A stretch of 64,000 nt of DNA from Dryocosmus kuriphilus (taxonomy: Eukaryota > Arthropoda > Insecta > Hymenoptera > Cynipidae), in assembly GCA_038277395.1 (NCBI GenBank), contig CM076193.1, forward strand, positions 178,922,469 through 178,986,468. Direction: 5' to 3'. The notes below the pieces were generated by a model that was not told the DNA's origin, did no database searches, and saw only the letters and a list, made by a program, of their open reading frames with translations. Position numbers and translations under genes: made by a program. Numbering within the stretch: position 1 is the stretch's first letter; every line of letters begins with the position of its first letter. This document shows positions 22,901 to 33,620 of this stretch, piece after piece.

Positions 22901-24863
22901 CCACCTATAAGATTGAGTATGAAGTCGAACAGTTTCTCCGGGATCTCACATTCTCCATCAAGAATGTTATCAGGCTAGCAGATTATTCGGCAATGGATTG
23001 CACTTTATACTCTTTACGCAGTTCCGTAAATCGAAAACCACATCTTCAAATTTATTTTCATTACTTATCTCCAGGAAGTTACAGTTGGTTGCCATCAAAT
23101 TTACGTCAATGTCTGTGCAGTATACAATTGTTTTGCAACCAGGTGCACAAGATGGTTCAATTCGTAATCGGTCATCAAAACTATATCTTAATTTTTTTTC
23201 CAAGTATTCAGCTCGCTAATTAATTACGTCCTCGGATTTAATTCTTCCTTCGCCGAATTCCAGTAATAGAGCTCGATATCTATGTAACAATTGCTGAAAA
23301 TATACAAATTTGAAATTTTTAATTATTTCGACGTTGATAAAATCTTGCAGCACGTGGTAAGCAAATTTATGTGCCTCTCGATTTTCATGCCAATCTGTCT
23401 GTTCATTTACTTGACTGTGTTGCTTTTCTTGTAACCGAAAATTACTGAAGCAAACCTTGTGATATGCAATTATTTCACCTTCAAGTTTAGCAAGAATTTC
23501 TACATCATCACAAGTTTCTGCAATTTTTTTTATGTCTTGTAAAGTTGTATGATTTTCAGGAAAAATAAGACTTAATATTTTGTTGCCACTTCTTTTCTGC
23601 TTGCAACCGCAAAACAGACATACTGTATTTTTATTGATAGTTGACGATGTCGATGGAGAAGGTGCTGAAGATGACTGCGTAGTTTGCGATGATTCGATGT
23701 TATTAGTGGTTGATGATTCAAAAGCTGTTGTAGGTTGAGCAATCGCTGGCAAAGAAGCTGTTTCTTCTTCAACGGGATCAGTCACAGGAGATGACAGTAA
23801 TGCCGTCTAAAACAAATAATGAAACCAGATATGACATAAATAATAACTGACAAAGCATCGGAAAACATAGAAAAACAAGAAAAAAAATGGAATTTGCATT
23901 ATATAAAACATCAATATATCATGAATAAACCAATAATTTAAAAAAAATTTTAATTCATCAGTACCTCGATTAAATTGGTAATAACTGGATCTTGCGTGTT
24001 AGCACTATCACCCTCAGTCTCTTTCGTACTTAAATCACCACTAGCTTCCAAAAAACTACCATGATCATCAGCTGTAGATGTACTGGGAGTCACCTAAACA
24101 TTTGATTACATGAAATAAATAATACAGTAAAATACAATATTATTTTACATAAAAACCATATTAATATGCTTACCAAATTTTCTGATAAAGAATTTTCATT
24201 GCGCCGATTAAAATTCGAAAAATGTTCTTGTTCCTGCAAATAATAATAAAAGTAAGCTTTCAATAAGCCGCACAATTACGATAAGATGTAATAAAAAATA
24301 TTATTTATGTTTGTTTTAATTTTAGTAGAGATAAAATTTTCATAACAATAAAGTGCGTAAATAATTAAGCACCAGCCTCAGATTAAAGTAAGGAATTACT
24401 ATTAAAATGTACTCCAAAAATTATTACTATCATTAACATAAAACAAAATAAAAAGAAATGTATGAAATAATTTTAGGAAGTTCTCATTAACAGTTTTTTA
24501 AACTACAAATGTGTAAAAGTACCGTTAAAAATTAATTTACAATTTGATATTTTAAACATAATGTTTGTGCATAACCTATAAAATTTTTTGTTGAAATTTT
24601 TAGGTCTACTGGTTAACGTACACATTGATGAAATTTTTTAACTTACTTCATAATTTGCGACAAATTCTAGGTATTGATCATGGTTCTTTTTTTTCAACAC
24701 TGTCACTTTTTGATAACATGATCTGTGATATCCTAAATTACGCCACGAGTCTTTCGTTAAAATAACCTCACCATACTTGAACCCAAAATTTTTACGGAAC
24801 AATATTTTTAGATAACAATTTCTAAAAAATTGTTCGTCAAGGTCAATAGTTTTCGATTCTTCA
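19971..24863 (-). pseudogene. Multi-exon gene with XPG/FEN-like nuclease motifs, decayed
   Basis: The visible exons, in order, are 24863-24647 (YHRSCYQKV), 24233-24174, 24093-23965 and a long exon starting at 23806, with GT-AG boundaries in matching phase. The long exon encodes a Cys/His module (CLFCGCKQK ... YHKVCFSNF), then about 1200 residues ending in an XPG/FEN-like PIN arrangement: CDHEEADTRIMFH near 20515, ASDTDVLIILL near 20440 and AFHAFTGCDYTAAF near 20260. Lesions are TAG 23216-23218, frameshifts near 22972, 22320, 21866 and 21115 (A-run), and TGA 21793-21795 where Trp is likely. Splicing shows it was a host-type gene, not a retrocopy. It resembles a widespread but uncharacterised invertebrate repetitive protein family. 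Its 3' end is displaced to 5986-6279; any 5' exons are lost at the PLE-E repeat starting at 24890. Confidence 0.7.
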
Positions 24864-24889
24864 CTGCACAAAAAATATAATAAAATAAA

Positions 24890-25389
24890 ATTTAACTAAT
24901 TTAAAATGGCTATTATGGGCCTCTCAATTTTATTATCATCCGTCTTTTCCAAATTTCTTCTAATTCTTACAAGGTAACTATCTTATTTCTTACATACTTA
25001 AAACAATCCTAACCTAAAAAAAAAAATTTTCAAATTTTTCCAAATTTTACTTATTTTTCTTCGGTTTTATCATTTTTTAGATGCATTTGAGTACTGACAA
25101 GACTGACAACTTTTTTACTTTCCAGCAAAATTTGCAAAATCCGTTCTGAGTGTTTTTGACAACATGACTCCAAAATTCTAACTTAACATATTTTTGGTAA
25201 GTTTTACCTTGTACAATCTTTTTACTTCTGATTTCTGATGTGTATTCTTATTTCTAAGGTGAATTTTGTATTTTCTTTAGATTTAAAATTTTATATTACT
25301 ATCTGATGAGGTCTCTCAGCTGAGTGACGAAAAGTTACATTACATTAAATTATTTTGTCTGGATGTGTTGATATCTTCTTTCTACTATT
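24890..25389 (+). repeat. PLE-E terminal repeat, left copy
   Basis: 500 bp starting ATTTAACTAATTTAAAATGG and ending TCTACTATT, the same start and end as at 26969-27468 in direct orientation. It contains a hammerhead-like core at 25303-25335, in which the GAAAC of the right copy has become GAAAA. Confidence 0.8.
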
Positions 25390-25599
25390 TCTATTCCTGG
25401 ACGTTAAATCGATTATGAGGACTTAAAATCTCTCCTCGATTATATTTGTCAGTATATCTATGAGAATTTTAGGAGTAATTGATTGGAATGATCAAAGCAT
25501 ACCATACAAACAGTTTTTACCATCAAAAAAATTTTGTAAGTTTAAAGAACAATAATGAAAATATTGAAAAAATTTTCAAAATTTTATAATATTACAAAC

Positions 25600-25740
25600 A
25601 TGGAAATTAATTTTCTAACATCGAACAATCAAAGCCTGAGGAGGGAATCATTTTAGATCCCGAAACGTCGCAACTAGTAAAGATAAAGTATTGTTAAAGT
25701 AGTCGCAATTCAACCAATTATTCCTAAAATACTCATAAAT
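25600..25740 (+). repeat. PLE-F terminal-repeat fragment (left)
   Basis: Shares about 120 bp with 28660-28800 in direct orientation: ACATCGAACRATCAAAGCCTG, GGAATCATTT, GAAACGTCGCAACTA, AGTAGTCGCA and CAATTATTCCT. The central part has a hammerhead-like layout (CTGAGGAG ... GATCCC GAAAC, 25636-25666). No PLE-F coding sequence was found nearby. Confidence 0.6.
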
Positions 25741-25784
25741 CTTCTGACGAATTAATCGAACTTGTAAGATAAGGCGTAAGGTAA

Positions 25785-25908
25785 CTTATTGCAAAATATT
25801 TCTTACAGGTTAAAACGTCTCTATTCCTTTAATCATTCTGGTATTCATGTTGGTAGTTTTACTTAAGCAATATACAACATACATGTATGAAAAATATGAG
25901 ATGTGTTC
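25785..25908 (+). pseudogene. Remnant of the secreted-protein gene family (intron and 3' UTR only)
   Basis: 25790-25866 aligns with 4790-4866, the 3' half of the gene 1 intron (shared TTAAAACGTCTYTATTYCTTTAAT and GGTAT/GATAT). It is followed directly by AAGCAATATAC and TGTATGAAAAATATG, which match the 3' UTR just after the stops of both genes. The coding exon between them is gone. This is a deleted paralogue. Confidence 0.55.
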
Positions 25909-26045
25909 AAAAAGTAAGGTGACTTTTAATTTTTACGAAAAAATATTTATTTATTCATCAATTGTTATGTTATCCCCTCAGATATAACACACTTGTACCA
26001 ACAATTCTGGTAGACTGCTTAACTTCTTTTCGAACCATCCCATTC
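25909..26045. other. Possible mariner-like end
   Basis: GTGTTCAAAAAGTAAGGTGAC at about 25913 resembles the outer end of some mariner-type elements, and the following AT-rich stretch has no gene. The other end was not found, so the assignment is weak. Confidence 0.3.
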
Positions 26046-27468
26046 AGCAAAAAATTGGTATTATAAAAAATTTAATAGACTCAGCTATTTTACTCTCTCA
26101 TAAATCCTTCCATAAAAATAACATTTTGGTTGTTAAGCAAATCTTAAAATATAACAGTTATCCTAATGATTTCATCGAAAAACATATTAAAAATAGACTC
26201 TTCCAAATTAATATGAATAATTCTACTCCAAATCAAAACCCTATTAATACTTACAACATAATAACTGATAAAACTTATGTGTCTTTCAATTTTTATCCTG
26301 ACATCTCATATTCCATTCGTAGACTTTTTTCTGAATTCAGTATAAACACTATTTTTAAAATAGATTCAAAATTTGATGTTTTCATTAAACTAGGAAAAGA
26401 CCCTATAAGTAAACTTGATCAATGTAATATTGTTTATGAACTCAACTATTCTTGTGGCTTATCATACATTGGCCAAACCAAAAGATCTTTGGATACTAGA
26501 AAAAACGAACATCTGAGAAATGTCCAACATTGTATTAAAAATAGAAAAGAAATAGCAAAACATATTCATGCAGATCACAACGGTGATTCTTCCTTTATGA
26601 AATAGGATGATATAAAGATCCTACAAAAAGAACAAAATTGTTATAAACGTTTGTTTGTCGGAATGATTTATATAAAGAAGAGGGGTAATAGTGCTTTAAA
26701 TAAAATTACCGAACTTTAATTTTACAATTCTGCATACAACTCAATATTAAATACTTTGAACGATTGATTTTTGTCCAAATCTCTAAATTCTATATTTTGT
26801 TTCCTCATCATATCTTTTTGAATTTTTTGCGCGCTTACATTTTCTCACTTATAACCTTTAAACTCTATGAATCTACTCCATTTGGTCAGTACTCAAACCG
26901 CCTCTTCATGGCTATGTACTCACTGCCAATTTCACATTTTTAACGTTTAATTATTTCTTACAATGTTTATTTAACTAATTTAAAATGGCTATTATAGGCC
27001 TCTCAATTTTATTATCATCCGTCTTTTCCAAATTTCTTCTAATTCTTACAAGGTAACTATCTTATTTCTTACATACTTAAAACAATCCTAACCTAAAATA
27101 AAAAATTTTTCAAATTTTTCTAAATTTTACATATTTTTCTTCTGTTTTATTATTTTTTAGTTGCATTGGAGTACTGACAAGACTGACAACTTTTTTACTT
27201 TCTAACAAAATTTGCAAAATCCGTTCTGAGTCTTTTTGACAACATGACTCCAAAATTCTAACTTAACATATTTTTGGTAAGTTTTACCTTGTGCAATCTT
27301 TTTACTTCTGATTTCTGTTGTGTATTCTTATTTCTAAGGTGAATTTTGTATTTTCTTTAGATTTAACTTTTATAGTACTGCCTGATGAGGTCTCTCAGCT
27401 GAGTGACGAAACGTTACATTACATTAAATTATTTTGTCTGGATGTGTTGATATCTTCTTTCTACTATT
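26046..27468 (+). mobile_element. PLE-E, 5'-truncated: GIY-YIG domain plus right terminal repeat
   Basis: From about 26046 the plus strand reads KIGIIKNLIDSAILLS, the linker after the PLE reverse transcriptase. The GIY-YIG domain follows (YSCGLSYIGQTKRSLDTRKNEH near 26450-26520). The main frame stops at 26603-26605; a short further frame appears to complete the C-terminus. The terminal repeat is 26969-27468 and carries an intact-looking hammerhead-like core at 27382-27412. The RT is missing. Confidence 0.75.
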
Positions 27469-27586
27469 CTGACGAAGTAATTGAACATCATTTATATTAT
27501 ACGGGCTTGATATAACTTTGTATGCTTAGTATATTCAGAATTATTATTGCAATTTATGACTCAATTGTGATTTTACAAATGACTAA

Positions 27587-28620
27587 TGGCCGGTTTCTTC
27601 ATACATCCCGATAGCTATCTTCTAGATATAGTTATCCGTCAGATAAATAAAAATTCGTTTTCTTCACTGACACCTTTAGCTACGTATCTAACGGATAGCT
27701 ATCCTTCATATTGGTACCATTCGACACAAAAGGTACTAGAATGTTACTAGAAATCAAATGTGTAGGAATGTCTGCGTCGACGCGAAGCAAGTCGCAAGTT
27801 TAAATATAAGGTGTCAAAAAAATTAAATTATATTACATACAAAAATGAGATGCGGAAAACTTTTAAAAATGTGTTTAGTTCGTAAGATAAATATTTTATT
27901 TTATAATTATTTTGTCTGTTATTTACAATTGGTTTCATTTCTTGCAATAATTTTTTCAAATATATTCATATTTTTTTCAGGGAAATGTCCTATTCATCTT
28001 TTCGTGCAAAAACCTATATTCTTATATCAAAATCCTATATTCTTATATCAAAATAAACACAGTTTTTGAAAATATCGTATTTCTAAATTGTCTCATAAAT
28101 CAAATTTATTATTTCGAAAGAATGCATACTTATTCTAGGTTATTAACATTCGTTCTTCATTTATATGCAATAATTCAAGTACGTTATCCTTTTTGAAACG
28201 AAATCGTTTGAAAAATCCTGTGTCATCCCATATCTGAAAATTTGTCGCTTTATTTTTTATTGTATATGACCTTCTTTCCACAAATTCATCATCACCATCA
28301 TCTTCAGGCTTAAAAATGTTCATAACATCGGGTAATAAATTCATTTTTATATTCAAGTTTTTATAAAAATAACGATTATATGAAGATGTTACTGCCAGCA
28401 CTGTCTTATTTATTGGTTATGTCGAGGAATAGAAACGCAATAGTTTCTTATAATGACACGGGGGGCAGTGGAGTCACTATCTGGCAGATATCCCCTACTT
28501 CGGTTCCGGATAAGTTTATCTGCCAGATACCTACTATCCAGAGGTGAAGAAACCCGATTTTGGGAGATATCTTATGGATAAAGTTATCCGACAGATATCT
28601 AGAGGTGAAGAAACCGGGCA
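27587..28620 (-). mobile_element. PIF/Harbinger DNA transposon remnant with TAA target duplication
   Basis: The ends are TGGCCGGTTTCTTCA (27587) and TGAAGAAACCGGGCA (to 28620), inverted repeats of about 15 bp with one mismatch. They are flanked by TAA at 27584-27586 and 28621-28623. Sub-terminal blocks (AGTTATCCGTCAGATAA against AGTTATCCGACAGATATC) add to the inverted symmetry. A 3-bp TAA/TTA duplication is the Harbinger hallmark. Confidence 0.8.
28135..28401 (-). pseudogene. Harbinger transposase N-terminal fragment
   Basis: The minus-strand frame contains DDEFVERRSYTIKNK and then WDDTGFFKRFRFKKDNVLELL, the N-terminal helix region typical of HARBI1-like nucleases (W/ELDDxxFxxRFRLSKxxVxxLL). 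The frame ends at 28135; the DDE catalytic domain is absent, so this is an internally deleted copy. A reasonable start is the Met of KMNLLPDVM. Confidence 0.7.
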
Positions 28621-28659
28621 TAAAACACACAATCTAAAGTGCTTTTCCCAACTAAAAAT

Positions 28660-28800
28660 ATTATTAATACAAACATCGAACGATCAAAGCCTGAAGAAGG
28701 AATCATTTCAGATTCTGAAACGTCGCAACTAATGGAGCTGTATCATTGTCAGAAGTAGTCGCATTTCAATCAATTATTCCTGAAATCCTTCCATTTTTCT
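28660..28800 (+). repeat. PLE-F terminal-repeat fragment (right)
   Basis: Direct copy of 25600-25740. The hammerhead-like core reads CTGAAGAAGG ... GATTCT GAAAC (28691-28721); stem-II bases differ from the left copy (GGGAATC/GATCCC against AGGAATC/GATTCT) but still largely pair. Confidence 0.6.
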
Positions 28801-28849
28801 CATAATTCAGTGTACAAAACGTGTGTTGTAAAATAGGATTACGTTTTGG

Positions 28850-29275
28850 TAATCAGCTTTCCATAAATTTACCGTCAAAATTCCAATAAATGTTTAACAG
28901 TCCACTGTTTTGATATATGGTCTTCATTAACCAGTACTTCAACTCGATAGTGGAATTTTCTTCATATTATAATTGCGAATTCAATTTTACAAATCATGTT
29001 TTTCGCTTTTATGAAAAATCTATATTTTATCCCTGACTCTGCTTCGGCTTTGCGATTCTTCATTATGATCTTATCAATATAAAACAAATAATCATAGCAC
29101 GTGTTACGAAAATCATAAGGCCTTGTTCTCGCCTAAAGTTTACTCTAAACCAACTATTACCCCTATTGTGTAAATTTTGATAACTATGACCTGTTTTCAA
29201 GTAAAATCTTAAGTATAAATAGTCATCTTATTCACAATTTGTCAGTCACATTCGCGAAATCCTTCTAGTGAAAAA
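28850..29275 (+). promoter_or_regulatory. Conserved upstream region and core promoter of secreted-protein gene 2
   Basis: Homologous to 4160-4592. A clean TATAAAT lies at 29214-29220 and the TCAGT initiator at 29242-29246, with 30 bp from the start of TATA to the initiator A. The ATG is 32 bp further. The TATA here is better than in gene 1 (TACAAATA). Confidence 0.75.
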
Positions 29276-29937
29276 ATGGGAATTGTTACTGGAAGTGTGC
29301 TGCTTACAATTGGGGGTTTCCCGCTTACTTCTGTCGGTAAGAACAACATATTTCAGTTGATTTGAAACCTTATTGTTGAGAAGTTTTATTATTACTAACA
29401 CAGATACTTTCCCAACGTATGTGCTAAAGCATCACTCTATAAGTCCGAATTTGTTTTGCAGAATCAAGGCCAAGTCCTGCAGAAGATGATAATAATAACG
29501 CTGTACCCCCAAATAATCCGGGATCTCCACCTAGGTTGACTACAAGCTCAGGTGGTACAATGTACCCCTTCCTTCAAAATCCTCGTAATCAGGAGGAATT
29601 AGTTCATATCCTGCAAATGCAATCTAGAACACCTCAGGTACCAGGTCCATCACTTCAGGCATCAGGCCCAGGAACTCGGCCACTAAGTACACATCCTCGG
29701 CGACAAGAACCAACAGCTCGTCTCCTCCAAGAGAAAGAGAGACTTCTCCTTAGAAGAAGTCAGCAACAACGGCCAACAGGCCCATCACCTCAGGCATCAG
29801 GCCCAGCAACTCGGCCAATAAGCCCAGCAACTAGAGAACAAGAACTGTCAGCTCGTCTCTTCCAACAGCAGGAGAGACTTCGTAGAAATGAGCAGCAACA
29901 ACGGCCATCAGGTCCATCACAAGATGAAAACGAGTAG
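29276..29937 (+). CDS. Secreted proline-rich protein, two exons (paralogue 2)
   Basis: Exon 1 (29276-29336) encodes a 20-residue signal peptide (MGIVTGSVLLTIGGFPLTSV; 13 of 20 identical to gene 1). The intron is 29337-29461 (donor GTAAGAAC, acceptor TTTTGCAG), phase 1, half the length of that in gene 1. Exon 2 (29462-29937) gives a 178-residue product. The mature part starts ESRPSPAEDDNNN, shares NNPGSPPRL with gene 1 (NNLGTPPRL), and then holds two copies of a roughly 45-residue module. Each module is GPSxQASGPxTRP, a spacer, QExxARLxQ, an Arg/Glu helix-like stretch and QQQRPxGPS. It has no cysteine. The ribosomal start is the first ATG after the predicted cap site. Function is not recognised. 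Confidence 0.78.
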
Positions 29938-29994
29938 ATGGCAGATCTATTCATAAACAATATACATATATGAAAAATGTATGGAACATTCCTG

Positions 29995-30000
29995 AATAAA
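29995..30000 (+). terminator. Poly(A) signal of gene 2
   Basis: AATAAA 58 bp after the stop, in the conserved 3' UTR (ATGGCAGATCTATTCATAA start). Confidence 0.6.
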
Positions 30001-30169
30001 GCTGGAAATTAACTGCATTTACTTGGTCTTATTTCATTTTATTTCACTTCAGAATCTCTCGGTCTTAACGACTATTAATTGCCCTACAAGAAGTTTGCTT
30101 CAAAGAGTTTAACTTTCTAATTTTCGAGAAGGATTTTCTGAGCAACAGCTGCAAACTACTGAGGGTTTA

Positions 30170-30628
30170 AATAGTATGTAAACGTTTCGTTGGTCTTACG
30201 GTCATATAACAAAAGCAATTAATCTTTAGAATAAATAGTCAAAATTTATTAAAAGTCATAATATTTCGACGTTTCGACCTCTACTGCGGGTCTTTTTCAA
30301 GAAATCTACAATAAGAATAAATATATAATTAAAAATAATATAATAAAATTTCAAAACGCTACATTAATAATGTTTTTCTAAAAATGATGAATTATAAATG
30401 TTTACCTTAAATGTCGATCGATGTAGTATATAAAATTAAAATATCTCTAGTGTAGAAACAATAAATGTCAATAATAGTTCTATCAAATTTCTCATCCTTC
30501 ATATGTTGTTTTTTCAACAAATTTTTTGTAAAAAATCACATTTTGGTCAACACATTTTTCATTTTTTAATCATATTTGAAGTTCCGATGTTTTTGGAACT
30601 CCAAAATTATAAGTATTACATTTTTGAA
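30170..30628 (-). repeat. PLE-C terminal repeat, minus orientation
   Basis: Runs from TATGTAAACGTTTCGTTGG to ATAAGTATTACATTTTTGAA and matches 34960-35405, 36130-36375 and the inverted copies at 41395-41860 and 48530-48990. It is preceded by ACTGAGGGTTTA (30158-30169), which recurs at 49047-49058 after the other end of the PLE-C complex. It abuts the inverted duplication at 30629. Confidence 0.7.
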
Positions 30629-31085
30629 TCCCTCCTTTCTTTTTTACGCCCCTCCCTATTTTTGTGGAAACGCCATCGCTCCGCCTCCTCTTCCTTCTTA
30701 CTTTTCACCCTCCACTGTTTCCATTATTTCCTCCCTTCTACTACTAGCCTTTGTTTCTTCCCCTCGGCGCCATATACCCTCCCTATACACTTCACGCAGT
30801 TTTTCTTTCTCTTCATCCCATATCCACATATTATCGTTTACCATATCCTATCTGTCCCTATACATGCCGTGTTCCCTTTCATTCTTTCACTCCATGCTCT
30901 CTGTTTCATCAATCACTTTCCACTTCTTTCATTCCACGACACATCCTCACTTCTCATTTTCACTATATATACACTCGATTTACCTTTATTCTTCCTTCCC
31001 ACTCCAGTTCCCTCTTGCGCATGTCTTTTGTCCCAGTTTCCCCTAAGAACCTTTCATCATATCTTTATTTATATCTAAAAATATC
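30629..31085 (-). pseudogene. LINE ORF1/ORF2 junction fragment
   Basis: Inverted copy of 52875-53329; it reads on the minus strand as the Trp-rich ORF1 tail (WVNGNMRIWDEEKEKL-like). The rest of the LINE is missing on this side because the duplication ends at 30629. Confidence 0.7.
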
Positions 31086-31414
31086 TTTCAAGGAACATGA
31101 CTAATTTTATAATAAATGAACTTAATTCATTAATTATATTTTCTATTTTTTGCTTTTAAGGGACAAACTTGAAAAATAATATTATAAATAAATATTAGTA
31201 TTACGAATATTTCAAATATAATTAAAAATTATTTAAGGCTTAAGACCAGAGAGAAAAATGACTTCCATTACAAATTTTAAAAAAAATTTCAATGGTAATT
31301 CTTACCATTATTATTAAATAAACTAGAAAGAATAGAAATTAAAATTTACCTATTTATGTAATCTTTTTTATTGTTCATTATTAATATTATTGAGACTACG
31401 GAAAGATCCCGCAA

Positions 31415-31929
31415 AAGAAAATTCCCGACATTAGAAAATTGACGAATAGAAAAATTTCCGAATTTGAAAATTCTCAAACAGGAAAATTCCGGGCAGTTTT
31501 AATATTAAATTAATACAATTTTTTAAATTAATTGGGTTCAAATTTAATACTAATTAATATTAAATTTTAGATATGAATAAAATCATCTTTAAAACTTAAT
31601 ATTATATTTAATATTTTAAAATTATTAGAAATTAAGCTCTAAAAATTATATGTTATTCATATATAAAAATACACTTCTAAAAAATAATATATAATTTTAA
31701 AATAAATGAATTTAATTAGTTAACCACTTTCCTTCATTTTAAGGAACAAACTTTTAAATAAATATTATAAAATAATATTAATATTAAAAGTATTTAAAAT
31801 ATAATTTAAGATTATTTGAGGCTTAAGAAACAGCTTTTAATCTTAAGCCTGCGAGAAAAATGACTTTCATTTTAAAATTTGTTTTTAAATTTCAATATTA
31901 TCTTCAATTTATTTCAATTTCATTTATTA

Positions 31930-31964
<35 letters not shown>

Positions 31965-32280
31965 TAAACTAGAAAGGAGAAAAATGCCAAAAATACGAAA
32001 TATAAAGTTCCCGACATTAGAAAATTGCCGAACAGAAAATTTCCAAATGGGAAAAATCCCGAAAGTCTATAATATTACCGAAATCAAAATCCCCGAAATT
32101 GAAAAATTAAAAAATGTCGATTTCAATAAGTATTAATTGCTCTTAAATACAAAGATTGATTTTAGTTAACATTTACAAAATGACTCTTTTTTGTCGGGAA
32201 TTTTATATTTCGGTATTTCTTTGTCGGCAACTTCATAGTGTCGGAAATTTTGTTTATCGGGATTTTTCAGACGCCCTAAT
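31415..32280. repeat. CCGA-phased minisatellite clusters, left arm
   Basis: Three clusters (about 31415-31500, 31985-32110 and, inverted, 32190-32280) consist of runs such as AAAATTCCCGACATTAG, AAAATTGCCGAACAG and AAAATTTCCGAATTTG, so that CCGA recurs about every 20 bp. The frame over 31980-32110 is a by-product of this phasing and not a gene. Confidence 0.55.
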
Positions 32281-33359
32281 AATATTAATAATTAATAATA
32301 ATAAATATTTTTTTTAAATATATTTACTTTCTTTGTTCTTTCTAGTCTTTGAATAATAATAATTATTATTATAGTGTTTGTCCCTTAAAATTAAAGGAAA
32401 GTTAATGATTAAAATTCAATTATTTTAAAACTCGATATTTTTGTTTTAAATAAGTTTTTAGATATGTGTAACGTATCACTCTTAATATACAGTTTTGAAA
32501 AATTTTTAAATAATAAATATAATATTGAACTTTATCTCAATTACTTTCGAAAATTTTAATTTTTATAAATATTTGCAATTAATCCTGATACAAACGAAAA
32601 AAGGTCAATTTATATATTTGTATAATTAAAAGATTTCCTTATTAATTATTATAAATAATAGTTAGAACTAATATATAATAATATGATTGGTGTGTGACAA
32701 TAATAATAATTAGGTAATAATATTAATAATTACTTATAATAAATATAATTTTTAATCATTAATAATAATTTTAATAACAACATTATTCATTGGATTTTTT
32801 TTCAGTTTTAAAATAAAAGTCATTTTCTCTCTTTAAAGTCTTAAGATTTAAGACCTTTTCTTAAGCCTTCAGTAATTTTTCAGTATGTTTCAAATATTTT
32901 TTATGTTAAAATTATTTTAGGGTATTAGTTTTGATGTTTGTTTTTTAAAATAAAAAAATTATTTATATTAATAAGAATATTAAATAAAACATCAATTAAT
33001 GTGAATTAAATTCATTTATTTTAAAATTAGATATTATTTTTGAAAAAGTTATTTAGACATGAATAACATAGAATTTTTAATAATTTAAGAATGTTGAACG
33101 TAATATTAAATTTTTATTAATCATTAATTTCCAAAATTTTATAATTTTTATAAATATTTTTAATTAATCCTGATTCAAAAAAATTAATTCATATTTTTAC
33201 ATAATTAAACATTTTCCATATTAATTAATATAATTATTAATTATATTTATATTACTATTATTATTAAGGAACAGTTTTATATTAAGTATTTTGCATGAAA
33301 TACTTCTATTCTTCGTAACACTTTATATAGAACTTCATAAATTTACTAATTTTTTTTGT

Positions 33360-33620
33360 AGAATTAACAGATTTAATGTAAAGGATATACAAATATCATC
33401 TGCAGAATCTACATATTTTGTCTGTAAAATTTATAGACTTTTCTCTTAGAATTTACACATTGTATCTTTAGAATTTACAGATTTTATCTCTAAGTTCAAA
33501 GGATTTGTCTAGGAAAATTTTCTGTAGAATCTACAGAAATAAACTGCTGTCCCTATTCCAGCAGATTAAGTCTGTAGATTCTACAGATTTTTTTCTACTT
33601 TCTACAGATTTTTCTTCTAC
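33360..33620. repeat. Degenerate array of CTGTAGAATCTACAG-type palindromes
   Basis: Phrases TCTGTAGAATCTACAG, AGAATTTACAGATTTT and GTAAAATTTATAGAC repeat about every 28-32 bp. The same array, inverted, is at about 50330-50580. No coding content. Confidence 0.5.

Noticed and set aside
23572..23772. His/Gln/Leu-rich frame on the minus strand
   Set aside because: Alternative frame over the Ser/Thr-rich part of the XPG-like gene, whose own frame carries the Cys/His module and splice sites.
24890..27468. PLE-E as one element with two terminal repeats around a full gene
   Set aside because: Between the left repeat (ends 25389) and the truncated gene (starts about 26046) lie PLE-F and gene-family remnants, so the two repeats probably come from separate or rearranged insertions.
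31879..32136. Small basic protein with KIP/KFP repeats
   Set aside because: Generated by the CCGA-phased minisatellite and a preceding (ATT)n run.
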